Positions 54,228-63,859 of a stretch of DNA of 64,000 nt are shown piece by piece. The stretch is from an uncultured Dehalococcoidia bacterium (lineage in GTDB: Bacteria; Chloroflexota; Dehalococcoidia; Lucifugimonadales; Lucifugimonadaceae): positions 310,001 through 374,000 of the forward strand of contig OX638325.1 of NCBI GenBank assembly GCA_951812795.1, in the 5' to 3' direction. The position numbers and the translations under genes are program-made. Every line of letters starts with the position of its first letter. Position 1 is the stretch's first letter. Under the pieces are notes generated by a model. It saw only the letters and a program-made list of their open reading frames with translations. It was not told the origin of the DNA and ran no database searches.

Positions 54228-54949
54228 CTGTCCCCCCTATTGGTGGCGCCACCACTAGGCAGGAACTGCGGGCGCGCGTTGCTCCAGTGACCAAGGCCTT
54301 CAAGCTTTGCCGCTGAGCTCCAGTCTTGCATTCTCAAATAGTGTCGATCGAGACCATCACTGCGTTCGCCCGGCAACGCGATCCCGTTGCGGATCAAAAG
54401 GCCGTTGACCATGTTGTTGTTGATATAGACATAGCGGAGGAGGCGTCCAAAATCGTCGGTGTCGGTGCCATCCGCCTCTAGTACGATTTCGCTGTTAGCG
54501 ACGAGTTGCTGGTTGGCCAAGAAGCCAACGTCGTACCAAAGGCTGTTCAAGGGCAGTGGTTCAACGCCGATGTAGCGAACGGTTGCAGTTTCACCGTCGA
54601 TCTCGACGATGATGGTGCGCATGTCGATTACTTCGACGACTTGAGCGGGCACGTATTCGATCCGTTGCGGTTCGTCGGAACCGAACGATCCCAAGAACGG
54701 CCCAGCTAGACCGGCGAGGAGTCCCAAGACGATGAATATCGAGACCAAGGCGATGCCGGCTTTGAGCCACCACGCGGTTTTGGGTTCGGTTTCGGTTGCC
54801 CAGCCATCGGCGACTCGACGGTCGATGCGCTCGGGTTCCTCTTCATCGTCCACTTCGACTTCGTAGAAGCGATATCGAAGATCGATCTCCTCATCCTGGG
54901 GACCACGATCATCATCATCCTGGTCCGGCCCCTGTAACCTTGTGCTCAT
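54224..54949 (-). CDS. Membrane-anchored thermonuclease-like protein
   Basis: The 241-residue protein has an acidic N-terminal tail, one membrane helix (AGIALVSIFIVLGLLAGLAG, ~75-95), then an extracytoplasmic SNase-like OB domain: ATVRYIGVEPLPLN, IVLEADGTDTDDFGRLLRYVYINNNMVNGLLIRNG and a late His in DRHYLRMQDWSSAA. The catalytic Arg of YIG(V/I)-type and GRLLRYV motifs are visible; the catalytic Glu seen in active thermonucleases is not certain. The TGA stop overlaps the CTG of the MFS gene, so the pair is translationally coupled. Confidence 0.8.
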   Translation of the reverse strand: MSTRLQGPDQDDDDRGPQDEEIDLRYRFYEVEVDDEEEPERIDRRVADGWATETEPKTAWWLKAGIALVSIFIVLGLLAGLAGPFLGSFGSDEPQRIEYVPAQVVEVIDMRTIIVEIDGETATVRYIGVEPLPLNSLWYDVGFLANQQLVANSEIVLEADGTDTDDFGRLLRYVYINNNMVNGLLIRNGIALPGERSDGLDRHYLRMQDWSSAAKLEGLGHWSNARPQFLPSGGATNRGDS

Positions 54950-55038
54950 CTAGTGTCGATCCGCTTAGAAACGAGAACGATTCGTATATCGCAACTTTAA
55001 TTCCTGAACGGTATCTAGCACATGGGTAAAATCGCAAT

Positions 55039-57087
55039 ATGACCACCATCGCAGAACCAGTTGCAGTTCCGATCACCGCGCCGACCACTGGCGAATTCAA
55101 GATCGAACACGACTTCACTCCTCAAGGCGACCAGCCGGCCGCGATCGACAAGATCGTGCAGGGCATCGGCGATCAGAATTTCAAGCACCAAACGCTTTTG
55201 GGTGTGACCGGTTCCGGCAAGACCTTCACGATGGCAAGCATCGTGGAGAAGGTGCAGCGTCCAACGCTAGTAATCGCGCACAACAAGACGCTTGCGGCGC
55301 AGTTGGCGACGGAGTTTCAGACGTATTTCCCCAACAATTCCGTGCAGTATTTCGTGTCGTACTACGACTACTACCAGCCGGAAGCCTATATACCTCGGTC
55401 AGACACCTATATTGAGAAAGAGACGGACATCAACGAAGAGATCGACCGACTACGGCACGCGGCGACGCGTTCTTTAATGACGCGGCGGGATACGTTGATT
55501 GTCGCTAGTGTGTCGTGTATCTATGGTTTGGGTTCGCCGCAGGAGTATAACCAGATCACATTGCGTCTGCGGGTAGGGGATGAGCCGGGGTTGACGAGGG
55601 TTACGCGTCGGCTTGTAGGTATGTACTACGACCGAAACCTATTGGATCTACGGCGTGGCACTTTCCGAGTGCGTGGGGATAGTTTGGAGATCATGCCAGC
55701 GGACGAGGAGTTGGCCGTACGGATTGAGTTCTTTGGTGACGAGATCGAGCGCATCACCTTGATCGATCCGCTGACCGGCGAAATTCTCAACGAGGCCCAG
55801 GAGTACGACATTTACCCGGGCAAGCACTTCATCACTCCAGAGGAGGAGTTTGCGGATGCGCTGAAGGATATTCGGACGGAGTTGGAGCAGCAGCTGGAGC
55901 TGTTTAGGAACGAGGGGAAGTTGCTGGAGGCGGAGCGGCTTGAGCAACGAACGCTTTTTGATCTCGAGATGATGCACGAGACGGGCACATGTCCGGGCAT
56001 CGAAAACTATTCGCGCCCGCTCGGCCGACGTCCAGCAGGTTCTGCACCGTGGACGTTGCTGGACTACTTCCCGGAAGACTTCTTGATGTTCATCGACGAG
56101 TCGCACATGACGCTGTCGCAGATCCGTGGGATGTACCACGGCGACTATGCTCGGAAGACGAATCTCGTCGAGTACGGTTTCCGGTTGCCGTCGGCGATCG
56201 ACAACCGTCCGCTGACGTTTGAGGAATTCGAGGATCGGGTTAATCAAATCGTTTACGTGTCAGCCACACCGGGTCCGTATGAAGAAGCACACGAACAGCA
56301 GCGAGTCGAGCAGATAATTCGTCCCACTGGTTTGATCGACCCTGAGATTACGGTTCTGCCTACCGAGAACCAAGTCGATGACTTGATTGAACGGATTCGG
56401 GCTACGACGGCCAAGCAACAGAGAGTTTTAGTGACAACTCTGACGAAACGGATGGCGGAAGATTTGGCGGACTATCTTCGGGAGCTTGGTATTCGGGTCC
56501 ACTACTTACACTCTGAGATCGATACGTTGGAGAGGACCGAGATACTGAGGGATCTGCGGTTGGGCGTCTACGACGTCGTTGTGGGGATCAATCTGCTCCG
56601 GGAAGGACTCGATCTGCCGGAGGTCTCACTGGTTGCGATTCTGGATGCTGACAAAGAAGGATATCTGAGGTCAGGGACGTCGTTAATTCAGACCGTGGGG
56701 AGAGCGGCGCGGCACATTGAGGGGACGGTGGTGATGTACGCGGACAGGCACACCGATTCGATGAACTTCGCAATTTCAGAAACAAATCGTCGTCGGAAAC
56801 TGCAAACGCAACACAATCTTGATAACGACTTCACTCCTTACAGCATCGTCAAAGACATCAAAGACATCAATGATCGCGTACGACAATCGGAACCCACTGT
56901 GTTGGCGGATGAAGGTGAACCGTTTGGGGCCGAGATGGGGTTGCCGAAGGATGAGTTGACTCGAATAGTGAAGGATCTGGAACGGCAGATGAAGCGTGCG
57001 GCGCGGGAGTTGGAGTTCGAGACGGCGGCGCAGCTACGGGATCAGGTTATGGATCTGCGGAAGTTGTTGGCGGAGGCTGGGGAGTAA
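55039..57087 (+). CDS. uvrB: Excinuclease ABC subunit B
   Basis: The 682-residue protein is full length for UvrB. It has Walker [14 protein letters not shown], the damage-binding beta-hairpin [12 protein letters not shown], the DEAD-like [16 protein letters not shown], motif [18 protein letters not shown], and the C-terminal UvrC-binding UVR motif ([24 protein letters not shown]). UvrB works with UvrA and UvrC in nucleotide-excision repair. No uvrA or uvrC lies in the window. A strong hairpin includes its stop codon. Confidence 0.98.
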   Translation: MTTIAEPVAVPITAPTTGEFKIEHDFTPQGDQPAAIDKIVQGIGDQNFKHQTLLGVTGSGKTFTMASIVEKVQRPTLVIAHNKTLAAQLATEFQTYFPNNSVQYFVSYYDYYQPEAYIPRSDTYIEKETDINEEIDRLRHAATRSLMTRRDTLIVASVSCIYGLGSPQEYNQITLRLRVGDEPGLTRVTRRLVGMYYDRNLLDLRRGTFRVRGDSLEIMPADEELAVRIEFFGDEIERITLIDPLTGEILNEAQEYDIYPGKHFITPEEEFADALKDIRTELEQQLELFRNEGKLLEAERLEQRTLFDLEMMHETGTCPGIENYSRPLGRRPAGSAPWTLLDYFPEDFLMFIDESHMTLSQIRGMYHGDYARKTNLVEYGFRLPSAIDNRPLTFEEFEDRVNQIVYVSATPGPYEEAHEQQRVEQIIRPTGLIDPEITVLPTENQVDDLIERIRATTAKQQRVLVTTLTKRMAEDLADYLRELGIRVHYLHSEIDTLERTEILRDLRLGVYDVVVGINLLREGLDLPEVSLVAILDADKEGYLRSGTSLIQTVGRAARHIEGTVVMYADRHTDSMNFAISETNRRRKLQTQHNLDNDFTPYSIVKDIKDINDRVRQSEPTVLADEGEPFGAEMGLPKDELTRIVKDLERQMKRAARELEFETAAQLRDQVMDLRKLLAEAGE

Positions 57088-57108
57088 GGCGGTTCCAAGC
57101 CGCCTTAC
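57084..57108 (+). terminator. uvrB terminator hairpin
   Basis: GTAAGGCGG, a seven-base loop, then CCGCCTTAC form a perfect 9-bp stem. The left arm includes the uvrB TAA. It separates uvrB from the convergent retropepsin module. Confidence 0.75.
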
Positions 57109-57179
57109 GATGATTGTCGTATGGCGCCATGTCACTTGACTGACGGCATTTAAGCCCGAATCAATCTTGTCGCCTCGGG

Positions 57180-57560
57180 TCAGTTGATCGAAACGGCGTG
57201 CACGGCGCCGTCGCGAACGAATTCGATACTCAGGTTGTGCGCCCTTAGTAGCGCGGTTCCCACGGCGGGCTCATCGCCGATCTGGTGTACGGGTACGTTG
57301 TGCCTAGAACTTCGCCAGGCAACCTCGCCTAGGAACAACTCTGCAGCGTCTCTTTCGGCATTTGCCAAGATGACATCATCGGTGCCTAGGCGCATAAGCC
57401 CCAAATCGTTGACCATTCTGTGCGGAAGAGAAATGTATGCGTTGAACCCGGTATCGATCAACGCGCTAACACACATTCCTCGACCAGCTCGGCCCCGAAC
57501 CAGGACATCCATATAGGCGAACAACCCGCCACCCTCTTCTTCAACAAACCCGACTATCAT
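57180..57560 (-). CDS. Clan AA (retropepsin-like) aspartic protease, module 2
   Basis: The 126-residue product has VSALIDTGFNAYISLPHRMVNDLGL with the catalytic Asp in DTGFN. It matches the layout of the module-1 protease (50171-50545), including VGTALLRAHNLSIEFV near its end. The start overlaps the stop of the upstream small gene by four bases. A role in processing of its partner protein is possible but unproven. Confidence 0.75.
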   Translation of the reverse strand: MIVGFVEEEGGGLFAYMDVLVRGRAGRGMCVSALIDTGFNAYISLPHRMVNDLGLMRLGTDDVILANAERDAAELFLGEVAWRSSRHNVPVHQIGDEPAVGTALLRAHNLSIEFVRDGAVHAVSIN

Positions 57561-57826
57561 GGTCGCGGCCGGAAAGGCGCCGAGCCAAACCGCGTTGTGG
57601 TGATTGTGATGTGCCTAAGCGTGAACGGTTCGGGATCCGAAACTCGGTCACGCAAGCGAAGAATTCCTTCCAGCATGTCGTCGTGGAGTTCCCACTCGCC
57701 GGAGTTCGCGTCGATGGTGACGAATCGGCCTTTGTCGGAATCCGACAGTTGGTCTTTTATCCCGCCGTGGTAATACGCTTTCGCACGATCGGCGATGGCA
57801 TCAAGCTCTTCTTTGGTACGCATCAT
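57557..57826 (-). CDS. Small partner protein of the aspartic protease, module 2
   Basis: The 89-residue product reads MMRTKEELDAIADRAKAYYH then GGIKDQLSDSDKGRFVTIDANSGEW. The RAK-x-YY, DQL and V-x-ID elements match the module-1 partner. The shared 4-base overlap with the protease gene indicates a conserved two-gene unit. Function unknown. Confidence 0.68.
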   Translation of the reverse strand: MMRTKEELDAIADRAKAYYHGGIKDQLSDSDKGRFVTIDANSGEWELHDDMLEGILRLRDRVSDPEPFTLRHITITTTRFGSAPFRPRP

Positions 57827-57931
57827 TTCATTTTTCCAAAATTCAATGGTAGGTATCCCTTCATTTTATTGGACGTATTGCCCGTATACTTGACGCAACA
57901 AATCCCGTCCCTAACGGAACTCATTCCCACC

Positions 57932-59026
57932 ATGTCCAAGATCAAATCCGGCATCTTCATCATGCCGTTCCATGACCCGGCCAAGCCGCTTGCCCAGGCG
58001 TACGACGAGGACATGGAGCTAGTGATACGCGCCGACGAACTGGGTTTCGACGAGTTCTGGATCGGCGAGCACCATACGATGGCGTTTGAGAACATGCCGA
58101 TGCCGGAGTTGTTCATAGCGGCGGCGATGAGGGAGACGTCGAACATTCGGATGGGGCCAGCGCCGGTTTGTATTCAACAGCATCATCCAGTACACGTAGC
58201 TGGCAGGTTAGCGATGCTGGACAACCTCTGTAAGGGTCGTCTCGATCTGTGTTTCGGCATGGGGAGCGTGGCGACAGATTTAGAGATACTCGGAATCGAA
58301 CGAGGAGATTCTCCGATGATGGTCGCGGAAGCGGTCGAGATGGTGTTGGCGCTTTGGGCGGCGGACGGCCCGATTGAGTTGCAAGGTAACTACTGGAACA
58401 TCAGCATGAAGGATCATATCGACGACGTAGTCGGGCTAGGTATCACCCACAAGCCATATCAGAAGCCGCACCCGCCGATTTCGATGCCGATCACTTCGAT
58501 GAACTCAGGCACAGCCAAAGCTGCGGGGCGCAAAGGATTTCAGCCGTTCGCTCATAGTCTCATCGCAAACAACGTCGTAGCCAACATCTGGGATACCTAT
58601 GAGACCGCAGCGGTCGAGGCGGGCAATGAACCCGATCGATCAGATTTCAAGATCGCGCGGGCCGTATTTCTTGCTGACAGCACCAAGGAGGCGCAGAAGA
58701 GGGCGCGCACAAATTCCGTCACGGGTGGATTCCAATACATCTGTGACCTCATGGATCGTTCGGGACGCGATCGGGGGATGTTCAAGCGTGACCAATCAAC
58801 TCCGGACGCGGATGTTGATGTTGATTACTGGATGCGTGAGCAGATCATAGCCGGCGATCCCGACTACGCCATGGAGAGGATTCTTCAAATGACCGAGGAG
58901 ACGGGTAAGTTCGGAACATTAGTGATGATGGGTTACGACTGGGACGATAAGGATGCGTGGGTCAACAGCTTGGAGCTGTTCGCCAACGAGTTGATGCCCA
59001 GAGTCAACTTGGCGTTGGCCGATTAA
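57932..59026 (+). CDS. LLM class flavin-dependent oxidoreductase
   Basis: From ATG 57932 (MSKIKSGIFIMPFHDPAKPL) the 364-residue protein matches luciferase-like monooxygenases: DELGFDEFWIGEHHTMAFEN, VCIQQHHPVHVAGRLAMLDNL, RLDLCFGMGSV and a C-terminal EETGKFGTLVMMGYDWDD. These use reduced FMN and oxygen to attack long-chain or sulfur- or nitrogen-containing organics. The long upstream extension overlaps the retropepsin module and is not coding. SAR202-like bacteria commonly have many such paralogues. Confidence 0.92.
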   Translation: MSKIKSGIFIMPFHDPAKPLAQAYDEDMELVIRADELGFDEFWIGEHHTMAFENMPMPELFIAAAMRETSNIRMGPAPVCIQQHHPVHVAGRLAMLDNLCKGRLDLCFGMGSVATDLEILGIERGDSPMMVAEAVEMVLALWAADGPIELQGNYWNISMKDHIDDVVGLGITHKPYQKPHPPISMPITSMNSGTAKAAGRKGFQPFAHSLIANNVVANIWDTYETAAVEAGNEPDRSDFKIARAVFLADSTKEAQKRARTNSVTGGFQYICDLMDRSGRDRGMFKRDQSTPDADVDVDYWMREQIIAGDPDYAMERILQMTEETGKFGTLVMMGYDWDDKDAWVNSLELFANELMPRVNLALAD

Positions 59027-59409
59027 GCAGGTTCAAGGTCTGTTTGAGCGAAGTCGTCGCCCTTGAATAGCAGAGGCTCGCCAGTCGTCTTGGCTAGGGC
59101 GTAGGAAAAGCAATCGCCGAAGTTGAGCCCTGCCGGGTGGTTTCCCTTGCCGAATCGGCGCCAAGCCACGCGAGCGGCTTCTGCTTGATCTAGCGTGACT
59201 GGAATGATCTCGATCTCGGTGTTGGCGATGAAGTGATCGAGTTCGTAACCTGCCCTTGGACCACCCTTGTTTTCCATCACGATAGACAATTCCAAGTATG
59301 TAGCCGCCGACATGCGAAGCTGAGGCGCTCCGGTCAGCTTGTTGGCGAGGTGATCTGCGTCTGCTTCGCGCACCAGTATAGCGACGACAGCGGACGAATC
59401 GACGATCAC
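59023..59409 (-). CDS. VapC-like PIN-domain toxin
   Basis: The 128-residue PIN protein starts MIVDSSAVVAILVREADADH and has SAATYLELSIVMENKGGP, then LNFGDCFSYALAKTTGEPLL and FKGDDFAQTDLE, with four acidic positions of the nuclease site. Its start overlaps the antitoxin stop by four bases. It should be an RNase held inactive by the partner. The stop overlaps that of the convergent LLM gene. Confidence 0.92.
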   Translation of the reverse strand: MIVDSSAVVAILVREADADHLANKLTGAPQLRMSAATYLELSIVMENKGGPRAGYELDHFIANTEIEIIPVTLDQAEAARVAWRRFGKGNHPAGLNFGDCFSYALAKTTGEPLLFKGDDFAQTDLEPA

Positions 59410-59663
59410 TTGGGGACCCCGAATTCGTCGTATAGAAGGTCGTCGATGTCTGCGGACGTAAATCCTGGTTCAACCAACTTGGAGCAGCGTTCAGAGATTG
59501 CTCGTATCTCGCGGAGCAAAGCTTCGCGACCGCGTTCACGTTTCAATTGGTCGCGACGTTGACGGAGTGCAATCGTTATGGCCCCAGTCATGGTGTCGTC
59601 GGTCATTTCGGCGACTTCTCGAGCGAGTTCGCAGGTTTCGTTGTTTTTGATGTTGAGGGCCAT
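59406..59663 (-). CDS. VapB-like antitoxin
   Basis: From ATG 59663 the product is MALNIKNNETCELAREVAEM followed by TDDTMTGAITIALRQRRDQL, a ribbon-helix-helix/PSK-type antitoxin start, and ends in GFTSADIDDLLYDEFGVPK. The C-terminal helix would occupy the toxin. It and VapC form a typical type II toxin-antitoxin pair. Confidence 0.9.
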   Translation of the reverse strand: MALNIKNNETCELAREVAEMTDDTMTGAITIALRQRRDQLKRERGREALLREIRAISERCSKLVEPGFTSADIDDLLYDEFGVPK

Positions 59664-59755
59664 TGAGAGTCGATTAGGGTAGACGACCACCGGATGTTTC
59701 TACCCTAGCATGAATAAGCGCGACGTGTGTCTCGGGGATTGCGCAAGTATCTTGT

Positions 59756-61432
59756 CTATATCGCGTCGTCCGCCGCCGCAATCGCGGAGAGGTCCTCGCG
59801 GCTATACGATCCCAGCGACCTAAAGTTGAACTCGGTGTAGTTCTTGAGCCATTGCATGGAGATTCGTGTCGCGTCTTGGTAGCGTTTCACGGCTGCCGCG
59901 GGCGCGTTGGGGCCGAGTAGGTTAATGATGTCTTGGCCTTCGTCGGCGATTATCGACTTCAACAGGGAGATGTCGTGGGTTGCTCCGGTGTCTTCGGCTT
60001 GGGCTTCGTGAATTACGCGCTGTGCCATTTGGGCGACGGAGATGCGAGCCGTGGCGAGGTCTTCCATGAGGGCAGGGCGACGTCCTGGTCTACCGGCCAA
60101 TCGGTCGATCCCTTTTGCGCCACGGCCGCCGAGCCATCCTTCCACGTATTCGATGAGGGTTCGGGCGTTTTGGCGGGTACCTTCTTGGGTGACTGGACCT
60201 TCTGGGGTTTCGATGTTTACCGGATAGTTATCGGGCTCGGTCATATCGGCCGACGGCTCCCAACCGCTGTTGCGGAGTTCCTTGAAGGGATCGCCGGCGG
60301 ATTTCATGTGGTAGATGTGGGCGACCCAACCGCGCAGGAAACCCTGTTCCGCCTCCCAGGTCTTGTCGCCGCGTACCGTGGCCGCCGCCTCTTCATTGAC
60401 CTCTTGATCGCGATGGGGCAGAGCGGTGGCCATGCCGCCAATGGGGACGGCGTTGTGTTTCATGCAGACCGCAACTAAACGACGGAAGATGTTGGCGATG
60501 AAAGGTGTAGTCGGGACTGCAACTCCGAATCTGTCGGGCCATAGGCTCCCTCGGTCGGCCATCACGTATTCGAGTAGCGACGCTTTTAGGTCCCAACGGG
60601 CGGCGTTTAATCCTGCCGCGTAGGGTCCGAGCGCGTGGAGGCTCTCCTCCATCGTCCATACCATTGGCAGAGACTCCACTAGGAGTATGCCGCGTATCGT
60701 GGCGTCTCTCAATCCTGCAACGCGGTTCTGGATCGACGCGAAGAGGTCACGATAGAGTGTCGCTTCTTCAGGAGACTCGGTCTTGGGGAGGTAGAAGTAG
60801 ATCCCTTGGCCTCTCTCCGCCTGCGCTTGTCCAGCATGGTAGAGCGTAAGCAACGACCCCAAGACGGTTGCGGACACCGGTTCGCCATCAACGGACAGAT
60901 CGTGATCGTCGAGATGCAAACCTCGCTCGCGATGCATGAAGAACGGTATCTCGCCGTCCTGAATCGAGTAGCGGCGGTCGCGAACTTCGTTGTAGAAGGT
61001 CAGCGAACGGTCAACTGCGCCTTTGCGATTGCGGGCGGCGAGTAGCGTGTCGTCGAGGAGATGACTCGCGGAATCTTCATCATCGTCAAGATCGCCAGCT
61101 GCGCGTTCGCCTTCGGGACCTGGATTCAGAGCGTTGATGAACATAGACGTCATGTGCGCAGGTCCGGATATCTCGATCCCCGGATTCCAGAGTTCGTCCG
61201 GCATCTCTGGGACGGACCACTCTGAGGTGGTGGCTTCGCTCGCGGCCAGATGTCCCGGTTGGACGCCGCGATGAACCGCCGCGTTGATGCTATCGATGCG
61301 AGCCTCGCGCAATCCTGCGATGCGTCCACTGAACTCGTCCTGAAGTGAAGCGACCAGTCCCTTCACATCGTCGGTGAGAATGTCTTCCCAATTACCTGTT
61401 GCGTTAGATCGGACCCGGTCTGCGTCTGCCAT
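59756..61432 (-). CDS. aceB: Malate synthase A-like
   Basis: The 558-residue protein has LVESLPMVWTMEESLHALGPYAAGLNAARWDLKAS, VCMKHNAVPIGGMATALPHRDQEVNEEA and ARTLIEYVEGWLGGRGAKGID, matching malate synthase A. It condenses glyoxylate and acetyl-CoA to malate. No isocitrate lyase is nearby, so glyoxylate may come from another route such as purine or glycolate breakdown. The gene is separate from rpoD by 209 bases containing a strong hairpin. Confidence 0.85.
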   Translation of the reverse strand: MADADRVRSNATGNWEDILTDDVKGLVASLQDEFSGRIAGLREARIDSINAAVHRGVQPGHLAASEATTSEWSVPEMPDELWNPGIEISGPAHMTSMFINALNPGPEGERAAGDLDDDEDSASHLLDDTLLAARNRKGAVDRSLTFYNEVRDRRYSIQDGEIPFFMHRERGLHLDDHDLSVDGEPVSATVLGSLLTLYHAGQAQAERGQGIYFYLPKTESPEEATLYRDLFASIQNRVAGLRDATIRGILLVESLPMVWTMEESLHALGPYAAGLNAARWDLKASLLEYVMADRGSLWPDRFGVAVPTTPFIANIFRRLVAVCMKHNAVPIGGMATALPHRDQEVNEEAAATVRGDKTWEAEQGFLRGWVAHIYHMKSAGDPFKELRNSGWEPSADMTEPDNYPVNIETPEGPVTQEGTRQNARTLIEYVEGWLGGRGAKGIDRLAGRPGRRPALMEDLATARISVAQMAQRVIHEAQAEDTGATHDISLLKSIIADEGQDIINLLGPNAPAAAVKRYQDATRISMQWLKNYTEFNFRSLGSYSREDLSAIAAADDAI

Positions 61433-61565
61433 AGTCCCCTCAGTCGACTCTTAGGCCGAGATTCATGTTGATTCGAAGCAAATCAACATCTTATAACGAT
61501 GATCGCATTCCGCTCATCCGTTTGGGGTCGGTCACTCAGACCCGATGCCGGTTTCACAACAAAGC

Positions 61566-61600
61566 AACTGGCCCCGCGCCGTTTGAACGCGGGGCCAGTT
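61566..61600 (-). terminator. Perfect 13-bp hairpin downstream of rpoD
   Basis: AACTGGCCCCGCG and CGCGGGGCCAGTT flank a nine-base loop. On the minus strand it lies just after the rpoD stop and is followed by GCTTTGTTG, so it is a likely rpoD terminator. The rest of 61433-61641 holds no gene. Confidence 0.82.
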
Positions 61601-61641
61601 GACAATTGCTCGTCGCCCTTGCGAGAGGGCAACGCGTAACC

Positions 61642-63450
61642 TCAGTTGAGGTGTTCCCTCATCTCGTGCACCGCGCGGCTACGCTGAAGCGTTTTCAGCG
61701 CAGTGCGTTCGATCTGGCGAATGCGCTCGCGTGTCAAGTCCATGCGCGTACCGATCTCTTCGAGCGTGTACTCTTTTCCATCCTTCAGGCCAAAGCGAAG
61801 AATCAAGACCTCGCGGTCGCGTTCCTCTAATTCATCGAGGATGTTGGAGATGTCGTTACTCAAGAGTCGCTGTGCCGTCTCTTCGGGCGGCGCCAACGCT
61901 TCGCGGTCGGGGAGCAGGTCGCCAAGCTCGTTGTCACCGTCTTCGCCCACTGGCGTTTCAAGCGACATTGGCTCCTGCCCATTCTTGAGAACGTCGGTGA
62001 CTTTTTCCACTGTCATCTCGACACGCTCAGCGATCTCCTCGATCGTGGGTTTGCGGTCGTATTCCTGCGCAAGCTCACGAGATGCACGTCGAACTTTGTT
62101 CAACGCTTCGTACATGTGAACCGGGATACGGACAGTCCGCGACTGGTCGGCGATCGCACGTGTGACACCCTGTCGGATCCACCATGTTGCGTAGGTACTG
62201 AACTTGAAGCCCTTGCGGTAGTCGAACTTGTCGATCGCCCGCATCAAACCGATATTGCCTTCTTGGATCAAGTCCTCAAAGGTCAGGCCACGGTTGGTGT
62301 ACTTCTTGGCAACGCTCACCACAAGGCGAAGGTTGGCCTTGCCGAGGTGGTCGCGCGCCTTTTCGCCGTCGTGCTTGATGGACGAAAGGTGCGATTCGAG
62401 GATCGAACTGGCCTCGGTGAGGTAGGACTCGTGCCACGGCTCGATGCCTTCGTCGACGGCCAAGTCCTCGATCTTCAATTCCGGCGGCATCACGAGACTC
62501 AGGTCGGAAGGCAACAGGCTCGAAAGGATAGCTAGCTCGCGGACGAGCAGACTCGTCTTGTCCAGTCGTCGTTTCAGACGCGCGTCTTTAGTGTTGAGTT
62601 TCTGGGCTTTCTTGCCACGCCCTTTCTGCGCCGTCTCGTCAAAGACGCCGAAGCGTTCCATTAAGTTCGTGGTCTCGTAAATCTCGAGCGTGTCCGCCAG
62701 GTAGCGGAGCAGGAGTTCGTATGGCGGCAACTTACTGAGGTCTTTGACCTGGGTATCGCGCGCCGCGTTGATCATCGTGCGGTATTCGAAATCGACCAGC
62801 AACTGCTCAAGTGTGACGGGTTTTGGCTTCCCCATGTAGGTCGCAACTTGGTCTGCAATCTGCGCAAGTCGGCTCAATCGGCGCAACACGATGGCGACAA
62901 CGCCCACCGCCTCGACCGGAGAAGGATTGTCGGGCAATTGGTCTCGATTACGCGGGTATTCTTTGAAACCGTGGACAGTCAAGAGAGTACCGCGGATGTC
63001 CCATTCGATGCGTTCCAACCAGTTGGCGGATTCGACGCGCTGCGAGAGCATCGCCTCGTCGGCTTTGCTCAACAACTGAACATCGCCGATCTCGCGGAGG
63101 TACATCCTGACGTTGTCGTCGGTTGCAGAATCTTCCGTTGCGGCGGCGGCCGGGTTGATTTCCGGACCTTCTTCTCGCGCGGCCTCCCACGCTTCAAGTT
63201 CGGTCGACGCGTTTGCTGCGCCGATTGACGGCGCGCCTTCGTCGTCCGACGACAAATCAGCAAAACTAAAGGTGCCTCCTTCGGTCTGAGGCATCACGGC
63301 AGTGCCAGTTTCGCTGGTTGTCAAGTCCGTCTCGTCGTCGGAGGCGTCGTCAACTCGAGTGTTGGCAATTGTCACCAATTGATCGGTTCCCTTTCGTGTA
63401 ATCGTTCTGACAATCGATTTGCGTTCAGTGGTTGTTTGTAAATCCTGCAA
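61642..63450 (-). CDS. rpoD: RNA polymerase sigma factor SigA/RpoD
   Basis: The 602-residue sigma factor has region 1.2 ([22 protein letters not shown], ~112-135), a 230-residue non-conserved insert, then region 2 ([55 protein letters not shown]), region 3 ([21 protein letters not shown]) and region 4 ([32 protein letters not shown]). It is the vegetative sigma. The N-terminal 110 residues are acidic and low in complexity. The upstream 400 bases probably hold its promoter. Confidence 0.97.
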   Translation of the reverse strand: MQDLQTTTERKSIVRTITRKGTDQLVTIANTRVDDASDDETDLTTSETGTAVMPQTEGGTFSFADLSSDDEGAPSIGAANASTELEAWEAAREEGPEINPAAAATEDSATDDNVRMYLREIGDVQLLSKADEAMLSQRVESANWLERIEWDIRGTLLTVHGFKEYPRNRDQLPDNPSPVEAVGVVAIVLRRLSRLAQIADQVATYMGKPKPVTLEQLLVDFEYRTMINAARDTQVKDLSKLPPYELLLRYLADTLEIYETTNLMERFGVFDETAQKGRGKKAQKLNTKDARLKRRLDKTSLLVRELAILSSLLPSDLSLVMPPELKIEDLAVDEGIEPWHESYLTEASSILESHLSSIKHDGEKARDHLGKANLRLVVSVAKKYTNRGLTFEDLIQEGNIGLMRAIDKFDYRKGFKFSTYATWWIRQGVTRAIADQSRTVRIPVHMYEALNKVRRASRELAQEYDRKPTIEEIAERVEMTVEKVTDVLKNGQEPMSLETPVGEDGDNELGDLLPDREALAPPEETAQRLLSNDISNILDELEERDREVLILRFGLKDGKEYTLEEIGTRMDLTRERIRQIERTALKTLQRSRAVHEMREHLN

Positions 63451-63859
63451 TCCCAGGCTTGCGAAGGGCCATTTCTCGCGGCGTTTCTGATACGATGTCG
63501 CTCAAACGTAGTAACTTCGCCATGTTCGTCGGTTCCAGCAACCGTGAGCAAGCGTAGTACGTTGGTCTGGCAAGAGTGGTGCGGATCGCACACAGACCAT
63601 TTTCTAGGAATGGGGTTTGCCTCTTCTAGGTGCTACGACGCAAGTTGCGACGAAGTTTCGTTTGTGCTTTGAGCTGTTCCACGCGGCGCGATTCGTAGCA
63701 AATAGAAAACGAGCCAGTGCGGAAGTTCCTAGTTTAGCAGGATTCGTAATTTCGCGTGTAAATGGATTCGCGTCGGAAAATGTGCCGCTTAATCTTGGCG
63801 TCAAACGTTCCTTCACAGGGTCGGGAACGAGCGCGGATACGAAACATCAACGGTGGGCA
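63451..63859. other. Intergenic region between rpoD and an alcohol dehydrogenase gene
   Basis: This stretch of about 400 bases holds no convincing gene; a 70-codon minus-strand frame at 63604-63816 lacks a good start context and family resemblance. It probably contains the rpoD promoter. No clear -35/-10 pair was assigned with confidence. Confidence 0.6.

Noticed and set aside
57611..57931. N-terminal extension of the LLM enzyme
   Set aside because: The extra 107 codons overlap the divergent retropepsin partner gene and lack luciferase-family sequence; the ATG at 57932 gives the normal start.
63604..63816. 70-codon minus-strand frame upstream of rpoD
   Set aside because: No ribosome binding site, odd composition and no similarity to a known family; treated as intergenic.
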